From contig JBBRVU010000008.1 in assembly GCA_038246575.1 (NCBI GenBank), forward strand, positions 1 through 55,535: a DNA stretch of 55,535 bases, written 5' to 3'. The position numbers and the translations under genes are program-made. Each line of letters opens with the position of its first letter. The stretch's first letter is position 1. The notes beneath the pieces are model-generated. The model worked only from the letters and a program-made list of their open reading frames with translations, was not told the DNA's origin and searched no databases. The DNA comes from JACCUZ01 sp038246575. GTDB lineage: Bacteria; Actinomycetota; Actinomycetes; JACCUZ01. Shown here piece after piece: positions 40,892 to 49,338 of the stretch.

Positions 40892-41739
40892 CGCTGGTCC
40901 TCGAGCCGCGGGTCGAACCGGTCGCGCAGACCGTCGCCGAGGAGGTTGAACCCGAGGACGGCGATGGCGATAGCGATGCCCGGGAAGAGTGCGAGGCGTG
41001 GGGCCACGAACAACAGCTCCTGGCTCTCCTGCAGCATCCGACCCCAGGACGGCGTGGGCGGCGGCGTGCCGAAGCCCAGGAAGGACAACGCCGCCTCGGC
41101 GAGGATCGCGATGGCGAAGGACACCGAGGCCTGCACGATGACCAGACTCGAGACGTTGGGCAGCACGTGGCGCACCGCGATCCCGACGGGCCGACGGCCC
41201 GCGGCTCGCGCGGCAAGGGCGTACTCCGTGCTCATCACCTGCAGGGTGCCGCTGCGGGTGATACGGGCGAAGCTGGGCACGGTGGCGATGCCGATGGCCA
41301 CCATGGCCGTGAGAGTGCTCGCCCCGAAGACCGCGCCGAACATGATCGCCAGCAGCAGTGCCGGGAACGCGAGCAGCAGATCGATGGCGCGCATCACCAC
41401 TTCGCTGACCCACCGGGGGGCCATCCCCGCCACCAGCCCGATCGGCACGCCGAGTACCGCCGCGACCCCGACTGCGACGACTCCGACGAACAACGTCGTG
41501 CGGGACCCCACCATCAGCTGGCTGACGACATCGTGGCCGAACTTGTCCGTGCCGAGCAGGTAGCTGCCACCAAGCCCACGCAGCCGCACGGTGGCATCGA
41601 CGAACACCGGGTCGTGCGGGGTCCACACGAACGACACCAGCGCGGTGAGCACGACCAGGCCGACGAGGAGCGCACCGGCGACCAGGCTCGGGTTCACCGG
41701 CCGCCGCGTGCGCGCCGCCGGCGGCGCCAGGGCGGTCAC
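40888..41739 (-). CDS. ABC transporter permease (DppC/OppC type)
   Basis: The 283-residue permease has the N-terminal helix and OppC-type start, LGTDKFGHDVVSQLMVGSRTTLFVG, then five more helices with the EAA loop AARAAGRRPVGIAVRHVLPNV that contacts the ATPase, and GWGRMLQESQ-like SWGRMLQES near the end. It forms the channel with the DppB-type subunit. It overlaps both neighbours by 4 bp. Confidence 0.94.
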   Translation of the reverse strand: MTALAPPAARTRRPVNPSLVAGALLVGLVVLTALVSFVWTPHDPVFVDATVRLRGLGGSYLLGTDKFGHDVVSQLMVGSRTTLFVGVVAVGVAAVLGVPIGLVAGMAPRWVSEVVMRAIDLLLAFPALLLAIMFGAVFGASTLTAMVAIGIATVPSFARITRSGTLQVMSTEYALAARAAGRRPVGIAVRHVLPNVSSLVIVQASVSFAIAILAEAALSFLGFGTPPPTPSWGRMLQESQELLFVAPRLALFPGIAIAIAVLGFNLLGDGLRDRFDPRLEDQR

Positions 41740-42683
41740 CGGGCCCGCCGCAGCCGTGGGTCAAGCGCCACGTAGAGCAGGTCCACCAGGAAGTTGATGA
41801 GCAGGACCGCCACCACGATCACCATGACGACGTCGCGCACCACGAGCAGGTCACGATCGGCCACCGAGTCGAGCAGCAGGCTGCCGAGCCCGGGGATGAC
41901 GAACACGCGCTCGACCACGACCGCCCCGACCAGCAGCGTTGCGAGCTGGAGACCCAGCACCGTGACGACCGGGACGGCGGCGTTGCGCACTCCATGGCGC
42001 ACCAGCGCGCGGCCCGGCGTGAGCCCCTTCGCCCGCGCGGTGCGCAAGTAGTCCTCGTGCAGCACGTCGAGAATGGCCGAGCGCACGTACCTGGTGAGAA
42101 CTGCGCCCTGGACCAACCCCAGGGACAGGGCAGGAAGCGTCAGCTGCTTGAGGAACATCACCGGGTCGACCGCGGGCGGGGTCCAGCCGTTGGCCGGCAG
42201 CCAGCCGAGTCGCACGGCGAAGAGTGTGATGAGCAGGATGCCGGCCAGGAAGGCGGGGACCGCTACACCGATCTGGGAGATCCCGGACAGGATCAGCCCC
42301 GAAAGCCGCCGGTGCCGGACCGCCATCACGAGGCCCGCGGGGACGGCCACGACCAGCGCGATCAGCATGCTGGTGAGCACGAGGATGCCGGTGACCTGCA
42401 CGCGATCTGCCACCTGCGGGGCGATCGCGGCCTTCGACACGTAGGACGTGCCGAGGTCACCGCGCAGCAGACCACCGAGCCAGTCGGCGTACTGCACGAG
42501 CAGCGACCGGTCCAGTCCGAACTGGCCGCGCAGCCGGGCAACGGCCTCCTCGCTCGCGTTGACGCCGAGAGCTACCCGGGCGGGGTCACCGGGCAGCACG
42601 GCGAGCAGAGCGAAGACCAGCACCGTCGCCACCAGCAGACTGACGACGAAGATCGCGGTTCGCTGCAGGATCGTGGTGAGCAC
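41736..42683 (-). CDS. ABC transporter permease (DppB/OppB type)
   Basis: The 315-residue permease has the OppB start RTAIFVVSLLVATVLVFALLAVLPGDPAR, a short external domain (GVNASEEAVARLRGQFGLDRSLLVQYADWL) and the EAA loop YLRTARAKGLTPGRALVRHGVRNAAVPVV. It begins at GTG 42683. A 37-bp gap separates it from the substrate-binding lipoprotein gene. The complete importer (binding protein, B, C, D, F) is encoded in order. Confidence 0.94.
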   Translation of the reverse strand: MLTTILQRTAIFVVSLLVATVLVFALLAVLPGDPARVALGVNASEEAVARLRGQFGLDRSLLVQYADWLGGLLRGDLGTSYVSKAAIAPQVADRVQVTGILVLTSMLIALVVAVPAGLVMAVRHRRLSGLILSGISQIGVAVPAFLAGILLITLFAVRLGWLPANGWTPPAVDPVMFLKQLTLPALSLGLVQGAVLTRYVRSAILDVLHEDYLRTARAKGLTPGRALVRHGVRNAAVPVVTVLGLQLATLLVGAVVVERVFVIPGLGSLLLDSVADRDLLVVRDVVMVIVVAVLLINFLVDLLYVALDPRLRRAR

Positions 42684-42720
42684 AGTCAGCTCGCCCCAGC
42701 GTGCCGCCGGCCGCCCGCGA

Positions 42721-44256
42721 TCAGGACCGCGCCAGCCGGCTCAGGTCGAACGACTCACCGATGGCGTTCTTGGGCAGACCGGTGATGCCCTTCTCGGCCA
42801 CGATCAGGTTGGGCAGCAGGAACAGCCAGTCCGCAGCGGCGTCCTCCGACAGCCCGCGGGCCGCCTTCTTCAAGTCGTCGACCTGCTCCTGCTTAGTGCC
42901 CTTGTCCGCTGCGGCGAAGAGGTCCTGGACGGCCGGGTTCTTGTACTGCGTGTAGTAGTCGGGGTTGCCGAACACCGCAGCCATGTCGCGGGGCTCGACG
43001 TGCGCAACGATCGACATGTCGTAGTTGTGGTTGGTGAACACCGCTTGTAGCCACTGGGCCGGGAACTCGAGGGTGTCGATCTTGGCGTTTATACCGACCT
43101 GGGCCAGCTGGCTCTTCACGACCTGCCCGCACGACTGCGCGTAGGGCAGGCTCGGCAGCCTGAGTCGCAGCGTCGGCTTGGGGGTCCCCGTTGCCTTGAG
43201 CAGGGACTTCGCCTTGGCGGGGTCGTAGGGGTAGAGCCCCGTGAGGTCCTCGGACCAGGGGTCGGTCGGCGGCACCATGCTGCCGATCAGAGTTCCACGG
43301 CCGGCCCAGCAAGTGTCGACGAGCGCCTTGTGGTCGATGGCGTAACGCACCGCCTGACGCACCCGCTTGTCGGTCAGCGGTCCCTTGCTGTTGTTGAACG
43401 ACAGCACGACCTCGCCGTTCGTGACTCCTTCGATGACGTCGAACCGATCGTCCTTCTCCAGCTGGGCCAGCGACTCAGGGGCCTGCACCGTGCCGATGAC
43501 GTTGATCGTGCCGGTGAGCAGCGCGTTGTTCAGGGCGGTGGCGTCCTTGAAGTACTTCAGGGTCACCGTGCTGAAGAACGGCTCGTCGCCGAAGTAGTCA
43601 GCATTGCGGTCGAGAACGATTGAGTCGCCACGGTTGAACTTCGCCAGCTTGTACGGTCCGGTGCCGACCGGCTCGGTCGCCAGGTTGTCAACGCCATTGC
43701 GGGAGAACATGGCGCCGATGCGCGTGGTCATCCGGTAGAGCCAGTCGTTGCTCGGCTCCTTGAGCGTGACCTCCAGCTGAGTCGGCGACACTGCCTTGGC
43801 GTCGGCGACCACGTCCATTGCAGCCTTCAGCGAGACGGTCCAGTCTGTCTGGACCCGCTTGATGCTGAAGACCGCATCCTCGGCGGTGAACTTCTCGCCG
43901 TTGGTGAACGTGGCGTTGTCGACCAGGTTGAACGTGTAGGTCTTGCGGTCGTCGCTGACTTCCCACGACTTCGCAAGATCCGGCTGGATCTCACCGTCCT
44001 GGTCGAGCTTGACGAGCCCGTCGTAGACATTGTTGAGCAGCGCCTGCGGGATGGCCGCACCGTCGGTGGTGGTGAAGTCCAGACTGGCCGGCACCGCGAC
44101 GAGCCCCACGCTGAGCTTCTCGCTTCCGGTTGCGCCGTCGCTGCTGCCGTTGCCGCTGCCACCGTTGTTCGCGGTCGTGCCAGCTGAGCACGAGGCCAGG
44201 AGAACCGCAGTCACCAGGGTGACCGCCGCCATTGACGTGCGTCGGAGTCTGCTCAT
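42721..44256 (-). CDS. ABC transporter substrate-binding lipoprotein (family 5, peptide type)
   Basis: The 511-residue exported protein has a lipobox signal peptide (TLVTAVLLASCSAG; Cys23 is lipidated), a Gly/Ser/Asn linker and the SBP_bac_5 body: AIPQALLNNVYDGLVKLDQDGEIQPDLAKSWEVSDD, then VGTGPYKLAKFNRGDSIVLDRNADYFG and VRQAVRYAIDHKALVD. Members bind peptides, but many bind nickel, opines, sugars or other amides. It overlaps the dehydrogenase gene by 4 bp. The ligand is probably the substrate of the M20 and P1 hydrolases in this operon. Confidence 0.94.
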   Translation of the reverse strand: MSRLRRTSMAAVTLVTAVLLASCSAGTTANNGGSGNGSSDGATGSEKLSVGLVAVPASLDFTTTDGAAIPQALLNNVYDGLVKLDQDGEIQPDLAKSWEVSDDRKTYTFNLVDNATFTNGEKFTAEDAVFSIKRVQTDWTVSLKAAMDVVADAKAVSPTQLEVTLKEPSNDWLYRMTTRIGAMFSRNGVDNLATEPVGTGPYKLAKFNRGDSIVLDRNADYFGDEPFFSTVTLKYFKDATALNNALLTGTINVIGTVQAPESLAQLEKDDRFDVIEGVTNGEVVLSFNNSKGPLTDKRVRQAVRYAIDHKALVDTCWAGRGTLIGSMVPPTDPWSEDLTGLYPYDPAKAKSLLKATGTPKPTLRLRLPSLPYAQSCGQVVKSQLAQVGINAKIDTLEFPAQWLQAVFTNHNYDMSIVAHVEPRDMAAVFGNPDYYTQYKNPAVQDLFAAADKGTKQEQVDDLKKAARGLSEDAAADWLFLLPNLIVAEKGITGLPKNAIGESFDLSRLARS

Positions 44257-45323
44257 GGTCGCTCCATCTCTCGAAGTACGGCATCGGACAGCTGCTGTGT
44301 GGTGGCGGTGCCACCGAGATCGGGGGTGTGGTGCGAGGGATCGGCGAGGACAGCTGCCACCGCGGCGCGCACCTGCGCCGCGGCAGCCGGATGGCCGGTG
44401 TCGTCGAGCAGCATCGCGCCCGACAGAAGGCAGGCAACCGGGTTCGCCTTGCCCTGGCCGGCGATGTCGGGCGCCGACCCGTGCACGGGTTCGTAGATGC
44501 CGGGCACGCCACCGCCGGGACGCACGTTGCCGCTGGGTGCCATGCCCATCCCGCCGGCCAGGACAGCGGCGAGGTCACTGAGGATGTCACCGAAGAGGTT
44601 CGCCGCGAGCAGCACGTCCAGCGAGCGGGGGTCCTGCACGATGCGTGCCGCCATAGCATCGACGAGGACGACCTCGAGCTCGATGTCGGTGTTCTCGTCG
44701 GCCACCTCGCGCACCACCGCGTCCCATAGCGGGTAGCCGTAGCGCATGGCGTTGGACTTGGTGACCAGGGAGACCCGGCCCCGACGTGACCTCGCCAGGT
44801 CGAAGGCGAACCGCGCGGCGCGCTCGATCACCCGGCGAGAGTGCAGCGCGACCTCCATGGCCGTCTCGTCCGGCGTGCCGACGTGCGCCCGTCCGCCGGC
44901 CCCGACGTACTCGCCCTCGGTGTTCTCGCGGACGATGACCAGGTCGACACCGTCGGAGTCGCGCACGGCCGTCGGCACCCCCGGGAAAGACCGGACGGGT
45001 CGCATGTTGATCGCGAGATCCAGCGCCTGGCGCAGCGCAATGATCAGGCCCCAGACCAGCTCGTGGTCGGCGACGTCCGGGCGGCCGACGGCTCCGAAGA
45101 GGACGGCGTCGGCCGCCGAGACGATGTCGACCGCGTCGGGGGGCATGGGCGCACCGGTGCGCAGGTGGCGCTCGCCGCCCCAGTCGAGCTCGATGACGTC
45201 GAGCTTGGTGTCCTCACGGCGCAGCACTGCGTCGAGCACGGGAAGGGTGGCCGAGACGACCTCCGGGCCCACACCGTCTCCCGCGATCGCGGCGACCCGC
45301 AGCATCCCGCCGACCCGTGTCAT
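44253..45323 (-). CDS. Isocitrate/isopropylmalate dehydrogenase family protein (tartrate/malate type)
   Basis: The 356-residue beta-decarboxylating dehydrogenase has VAAIAGDGVGPEVV at the start, VWGLIIALRQALDLAINMRPVRSFPG (closest to tartrate/D-malate dehydrogenases), VIVRENTEGEYVG, the metal-site LFGDILSDLAAVLAGGMGMAPS, and GIYEPVHGSAPDIAGQGKANP. It oxidises a 2-hydroxy acid with NAD. The start ATG 45323 has GGGAGG seven bases before it and leads the ten-gene catabolic operon; a later ATG at 45305 also fits. The perfect GntR-type operator lies just upstream, which makes control by the divergent regulator likely. Confidence 0.9.
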   Translation of the reverse strand: MTRVGGMLRVAAIAGDGVGPEVVSATLPVLDAVLRREDTKLDVIELDWGGERHLRTGAPMPPDAVDIVSAADAVLFGAVGRPDVADHELVWGLIIALRQALDLAINMRPVRSFPGVPTAVRDSDGVDLVIVRENTEGEYVGAGGRAHVGTPDETAMEVALHSRRVIERAARFAFDLARSRRGRVSLVTKSNAMRYGYPLWDAVVREVADENTDIELEVVLVDAMAARIVQDPRSLDVLLAANLFGDILSDLAAVLAGGMGMAPSGNVRPGGGVPGIYEPVHGSAPDIAGQGKANPVACLLSGAMLLDDTGHPAAAAQVRAAVAAVLADPSHHTPDLGGTATTQQLSDAVLREMERP

Positions 45324-45342
45324 CGCCGACCTCCCGTGGTCA

Positions 45343-45357
45343 ACTGGTCAGACCAGT
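45343..45357. promoter_or_regulatory. FadR/GntR-type operator
   Basis: ACTGGTCAGACCAGT is a perfect 15-nt palindrome with central A and contains TGGT-N3-ACCA, the consensus used by FadR-subfamily GntR regulators. It lies 20 bp before the dehydrogenase ATG, next to its ribosome-binding site, and 107 bp before the divergent regulator gene. Confidence 0.8.
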
Positions 45358-45463
45358 GCACTCGGTTACGCAATGCCCTACCTTGTCCAGGGACGGGCGC
45401 CCTGTCAATGGGGGATCCCAGGCGGGATCCCCCCGGCCAGCGACAATCGCGAGGCGGTGAACG

Positions 45464-46231
45464 ATGGCGGAAGCCGGACTGTTCCGGCCGGTCCAGCCGG
45501 TGCGCGCATACGAACGCATCGTCGAGCAGGTCGAGGAGGCCGTCTACAGCGGCGCGCTACCGCCAGGTGCGAGGCTGCCCTCGGAGCGCGACATGATGGT
45601 GGCGTTCTCGGTGAGCCGGTCGACCGTGCGCGAGGCCCTGCGAGTCCTGGACAGCGGCGGTGTCGTGCGGTCCCGCCCCGGTGACCCACGCGGTCCCGAG
45701 GTGCTACCGGTGTCCGACGGCGGGCTGCGCAAGCAGCTGACCCGGCTGATCCGTGGAGACGAGATCGGACTGGGCGACCTGTTGGCCTTCCGGATGGTGC
45801 TCGAGGGCTCGGCGAACTTCCTCGCCGCGGCAATGCGCACCGACGGCGAGCTTGGCCGGATGGATGACGCGATGGCGGTCATGCGCTCCGCGGTCGACGA
45901 GGGCTACGAGGCGTTCAGCGCCGCCGACGTCGCGTTCCATGACGCGGTGGCCGAGGTGAGCCACAACGCCCTGCTGAGAGTCTGCAGCGAGGTCGTGCGC
46001 GGCATCGTGCTCAACCTGATCGCCGGCAAGATCGAAAGCTCTCCGGACCGGAGGGCGTTGATGTCAGAGTCGCTGGCGCACCACGGTGAGGTACTCGACG
46101 CTGTACGCCGGGGAGACGGAAGGGGCGCGGCGCACCTGGCTCGGGCGAACCTCTTCGACTACTACGCGGACTACTGCACGCCGGACGAGAGGAGCCTGCT
46201 GCGCACCCTCGTCGACGAGCTCCCGACGTGA
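45464..46231 (+). CDS. FadR/GntR family transcriptional regulator
   Basis: The 255-residue regulator has a GntR winged helix (RAYERIVEQVEEAVYSGALPPGARLPSERDMMVAFSVSRSTVREALRVLDSGGVV) and an all-helical FadR-type (FCD) ligand domain (FRMVLEGSANFLAAAM, later AFHDAVAEVSHNALL and LMSESLAHHGEVLDAVRRGD with the His/Asp metal ligands). Such proteins bind small carboxylic acids. It is divergent from the catabolic operon across a perfect TGGT-N3-ACCA site and is probably its substrate-sensing repressor. It converges with the ABC-2 permease gene 3 bp away. Confidence 0.94.
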   Translation: MAEAGLFRPVQPVRAYERIVEQVEEAVYSGALPPGARLPSERDMMVAFSVSRSTVREALRVLDSGGVVRSRPGDPRGPEVLPVSDGGLRKQLTRLIRGDEIGLGDLLAFRMVLEGSANFLAAAMRTDGELGRMDDAMAVMRSAVDEGYEAFSAADVAFHDAVAEVSHNALLRVCSEVVRGIVLNLIAGKIESSPDRRALMSESLAHHGEVLDAVRRGDGRGAAHLARANLFDYYADYCTPDERSLLRTLVDELPT

Positions 46232-46234
46232 TGT

Positions 46235-47113
46235 TCAGGAAGTGACGTCCTTGGTCTGCAGCCGGGCCCAGGCCAGCGGCAGGAAGACCGCGACGTAGGC
46301 GAGCTGGGTCCACAGGCCCGACTGCAGCCCGTCCCACGAGATCGGTGAGCGCAACACGTCGCCGAAGTTGAACCACGGGTGCGAGAACAGGTACGGGTGG
46401 ATCGCGCTGATCTGCGGGATGCTGTCTGCGATCTGGCTCACGATCGCCAGCACCGCGGTCGCCGCCATCGCACCGATCGGTACCTCGGTCAGGGTGGAGA
46501 TGAACAGCCCGATCGCACACACGCCAGCGAGCATCAGCGTGACGTACAACGCGACGAGCAGCACCCGCCACAGCGCAGCGCCGTAGGACACGGTCGTGCC
46601 GGAGAGCAACGTCACGTCACCGTGCGGGAACAGCGCGAGCCCCACCAGCACGCCGACCACTGCGACCGCCACCGTCGCCAGCAGGGCGAAGACGAGCGCC
46701 GCCGCGTACTTCACCAGCAGCAGCCGGGTCCGGGAAACGGGAACCACGAGCAGGCCGCGCAAGGTGCCGATGCTGGCCTCGCCTGCGATCGCCTCGCCGG
46801 AGACGACAGCGACGGCCAGCGGCAGGAAGAACGGCAGCAGGACGGTGAGCGAGGTGAAGACGAGGAACAGCCCGTTGTCGGTGACCTGACTCAGGAACGG
46901 GGGTCCGTCACCCTCGCTCGGCGCCGCGAGCCGCACTGCCGTCCCGATCAGGATGGGGAAGGCGCACAGCACCACGACCAGCGCGATGTTGCGTCGCCGG
47001 CGCAGCACCAGCCGCAGCTCGGAGCGGAAGAGGCGCAGGTCGAGCGAACGCCGTGGCGTCGCGTCGTGGGCGAGCGCGGGACGAGGCGCCTCGATCGTGC
47101 TACTCGTCGACAT
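46235..47113 (-). CDS. ABC-2 type transporter permease
   Basis: The 292-residue protein has six helices with the ABC-2 pattern: a first helix IALVVVLCAFPILIGTAVRLAA after an RRRR start, then LPFFLPLAVAVVSGEAIAGEASIGTLRGLLVVPVSRTRLLLVKYAAALVFALLA, the family's conserved coupling loop. It forms the channel of an exporter with the ATPase encoded just upstream; the reading frames overlap by 14 bp. The exported substrate is unknown; the third gene of the unit encodes a secreted LolA/RseB-like protein, pointing to envelope work. Confidence 0.9.
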   Translation of the reverse strand: MSTSSTIEAPRPALAHDATPRRSLDLRLFRSELRLVLRRRRNIALVVVLCAFPILIGTAVRLAAPSEGDGPPFLSQVTDNGLFLVFTSLTVLLPFFLPLAVAVVSGEAIAGEASIGTLRGLLVVPVSRTRLLLVKYAAALVFALLATVAVAVVGVLVGLALFPHGDVTLLSGTTVSYGAALWRVLLVALYVTLMLAGVCAIGLFISTLTEVPIGAMAATAVLAIVSQIADSIPQISAIHPYLFSHPWFNFGDVLRSPISWDGLQSGLWTQLAYVAVFLPLAWARLQTKDVTS

Positions 47114-48089
47114 CGAAGCCCTCCCCCGTCAGCGAGACGAACGTCTCCTCGAGGTCCGGGCGTTCGACCACGAGCTGGCGGACGTCGACCCCGTGCGTCA
47201 CGAGCTCGGCTGTGACGTGCTCGCTGGCGACCGAGCCCAGCTCGGCGACCGCGCCCTCGGGGCGCAGCTCCACCCGCTCCAGGCCCAGGCGGGTCAGGAT
47301 GTCGGCGGCGTCCTGCGGCCGCGACGTCTCGACGCGCACTCGCACCCCAGCCGCCGCGCGCAGCTCGGGCAGAGATCCCTGGAAGACCAGTCGGCCGTGG
47401 CTCATGACTCCGACGTCGGTGCAGATCTGCTCAATCTCGGTGAGCAGGTGGGATGACACGAAGACCGTGGCGCCATCGGCGCGCGCCTCGCGCAGCAGGT
47501 GGCGTACCTCGCGGGTGCCCTGCGGGTCGAGACCGTTGGTGGGCTCGTCGAGCACCAGCAGGTCGCGCGGCCGCAGCAGCGCGGCGGCCAGGCCGAGCCG
47601 CTGACGCATCCCGAGCGAGTACTTGCGGAACGGCTTGCCCGCGGCCGCGCTGAGGCCGACCTTCTCCAGTGCTGTGCCCACCCGCTCCTTGGCGCCCATG
47701 CCGGAGACGGTGTGGTCGCCGGCGTCGAGACGCATCAGGTTGTCGTAACCGCTGAGGTAGGTCTGGAAGGCGGGGCCCTCGACCAGAGCTCCGACGCGCG
47801 GCAGGACGCGACCGGCCGCCTTCGGCATCGGAGCACCGAGCAGCTCGTGCCCACCCGCTGTCGCGGACACCAGACCGAGCAGCATGCGGATCGTGGTGGT
47901 CTTGCCGGAGCCGTTGGGACCGAGGAAGCCGTAGATCGCGCCTTGCGGCACCAGCAGGTCGATGGCGTCAACCGCGACCTGGCCACCGGGAAAGCGCTTG
48001 GTGAGCCCGGTCGAGCGGATCGCCGCGGACACCTGCTGGTCGCGGGGCTCGTCCGCCGTGCGCTCCGCCACGCCGACCGGCACGGTCAC
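47100..48089 (-). CDS. ABC transporter ATP-binding protein
   Basis: The 329-residue ATPase has Walker A GPNGSGKTTTIRMLLG, the Q-loop, signature YSLGMRQRLGLAAALL, Walker B LLVLDEPTNGLDPQGTREV and an H-loop SSHLLTEI. The C-terminal extension after the signature (RVRVETSRPQDAADIL) is typical of drug/lipid exporters of the DrrA type. Start is GTG 48089, overlapping the LolA-like gene by 4 bp. It works with the ABC-2 permease. Confidence 0.94.
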   Translation of the reverse strand: MTVPVGVAERTADEPRDQQVSAAIRSTGLTKRFPGGQVAVDAIDLLVPQGAIYGFLGPNGSGKTTTIRMLLGLVSATAGGHELLGAPMPKAAGRVLPRVGALVEGPAFQTYLSGYDNLMRLDAGDHTVSGMGAKERVGTALEKVGLSAAAGKPFRKYSLGMRQRLGLAAALLRPRDLLVLDEPTNGLDPQGTREVRHLLREARADGATVFVSSHLLTEIEQICTDVGVMSHGRLVFQGSLPELRAAAGVRVRVETSRPQDAADILTRLGLERVELRPEGAVAELGSVASEHVTAELVTHGVDVRQLVVERPDLEETFVSLTGEGFDVDE

Positions 48090-49252
48090 TTGCTGGCCGC
48101 CTGCTCGAGGACCGAGGGCGCGACCGACCCGACGAAGAGCCGGCCGTCGTCGAGGAGAAGCACCGACACCAGGGTCGTACGCAGCACCTGCCCGTTGCCA
48201 TAGGCGCCGCTGACCGGGGTCATCGCCCTGGTCAGCGCGCCGAGCTCGGCGCCGGTCTGGGAATCGGTGCCGTTGCTGGAGCCGGTCCCGGTCGCTGCAC
48301 CGAGCGAGACGCCGGTGAGCTCGACGATCGACGTCCAGCCGGAACCGATGACCGTCGGCCCGGTCGCGCCGGCGGAGCCTGCCGACGTACCCGCCTTCTC
48401 CTTGTCGACCGCACCCGACTCCGGCTTGGCCGACCCCGGCGAGAGCTCGCTGACCTTGGCCCCGGGGGGCGGGGAGAAGCGGAAGACGCTCGCCGGGGGC
48501 TTGGTGAAGGTCACCGAGGTGAAGGCGGTCTCGAAGGCGGGGCGGCCGGTCTTGCCGGCGGCGTTGACCTGCACGCGCAGGGGGACGCTGGTCTTGCTGT
48601 CGACGGCGATGCGCACGTCGCCGACCAGCGAGCGGGAGTCGCGCGGGGTGAGCACCAGCTCGTAGGCGGACCGGCCAGCAACGGAGGCCGTGCCGTCGAC
48701 GGTGACCTTGGTGGTCGGGTCGACGGCGGCGAGCGCCTGCTCCGCGGCCTTCTGCGGGGTCACCGACTCAGTGGCGGTGGGGCTCAAGTCCTTCGTCGTC
48801 GCATCGGCGGGGAGGACGATGTGCTGCGCGGTGTTCTTCCCGCTGGTCCAGAGCCAGACGTCCTGACCGTTGCGCACGAGGTCGGTCTCGGCAAGATCTC
48901 CGACGAGAGCGATCCGCGACTTGCTCGCACCGTCGTACCAGACCTTCGCCTGGTGTGACCCTGACAGCAGCGACGTCGGCGAGATGGAGGTGCCGCTGAC
49001 GTCGGGCAGCGCCGGCAGCCCGAGGCGCGCGGTCTCGACGACGGTGCCCGACAGCGGGGTGCCGGACGAGCCGCTCACGTCGGCGAGCAGCTGGGCGGCC
49101 GACTTGGCGGGCAGCGATGGTGCGGCGCTAGCGACCATCGGGACGGTGACGGCGGCAGCGACCACGACCGCGCCGACGGCGGGTGCCAGCCAGGCGATGC
49201 GGCGTCGGGACGACAGGGCGGAACTGGTCGGGCTCTCGGTCATGCCGGCCAT
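48086..49252 (-). CDS. Secreted LolA/RseB-like protein (lipoprotein-carrier fold)
   Basis: The 388-residue protein has an N-terminal membrane/signal helix (AWLAPAVGAVVVAAAVTVPMV, about residues 20-40) and a LolA/RseB-type body: LLADVSGSSGTPLSGTVVETARLGLPALPD, VWYDGASKSRIALVGDLAETDLVRNGQDVWLW, YELVLTPRDSRSLVGDVRIAVDSKTSVPLRVQV and FRFSPPPGAKV. A Gly/Ala/Ser-rich section follows. Members shuttle lipids or sense envelope state. It is first in the ABC unit and divergent from the OmpR-type system, which may regulate it. ATG at 49243 also fits. Confidence 0.85.
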   Translation of the reverse strand: MAGMTESPTSSALSSRRRIAWLAPAVGAVVVAAAVTVPMVASAAPSLPAKSAAQLLADVSGSSGTPLSGTVVETARLGLPALPDVSGTSISPTSLLSGSHQAKVWYDGASKSRIALVGDLAETDLVRNGQDVWLWTSGKNTAQHIVLPADATTKDLSPTATESVTPQKAAEQALAAVDPTTKVTVDGTASVAGRSAYELVLTPRDSRSLVGDVRIAVDSKTSVPLRVQVNAAGKTGRPAFETAFTSVTFTKPPASVFRFSPPPGAKVSELSPGSAKPESGAVDKEKAGTSAGSAGATGPTVIGSGWTSIVELTGVSLGAATGTGSSNGTDSQTGAELGALTRAMTPVSGAYGNGQVLRTTLVSVLLLDDGRLFVGSVAPSVLEQAASK

Positions 49253-49277
49253 CCTGCCTCGCGCCTGCTGTGACGAC

Positions 49278-49305
49278 GCTGAGAGAGCCTGAGGACGGTC
49301 TCAGC
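49278..49305. promoter_or_regulatory. OmpR-type regulator site candidate
   Basis: GCTGAGA (49278-49284) and TCTCAGC (49299-49305) form an inverted repeat with 14 nt between. Inside, CTGAG recurs exactly 10 bp apart (49279 and 49289), the helical spacing used by OmpR-family regulators. It sits in the 86 bp between the LolA-like gene and the response regulator gene. Confidence 0.45.
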
Positions 49306-49338
49306 CACCTCACAGGCCGGGCAGGGCAGGCTGGGGGC

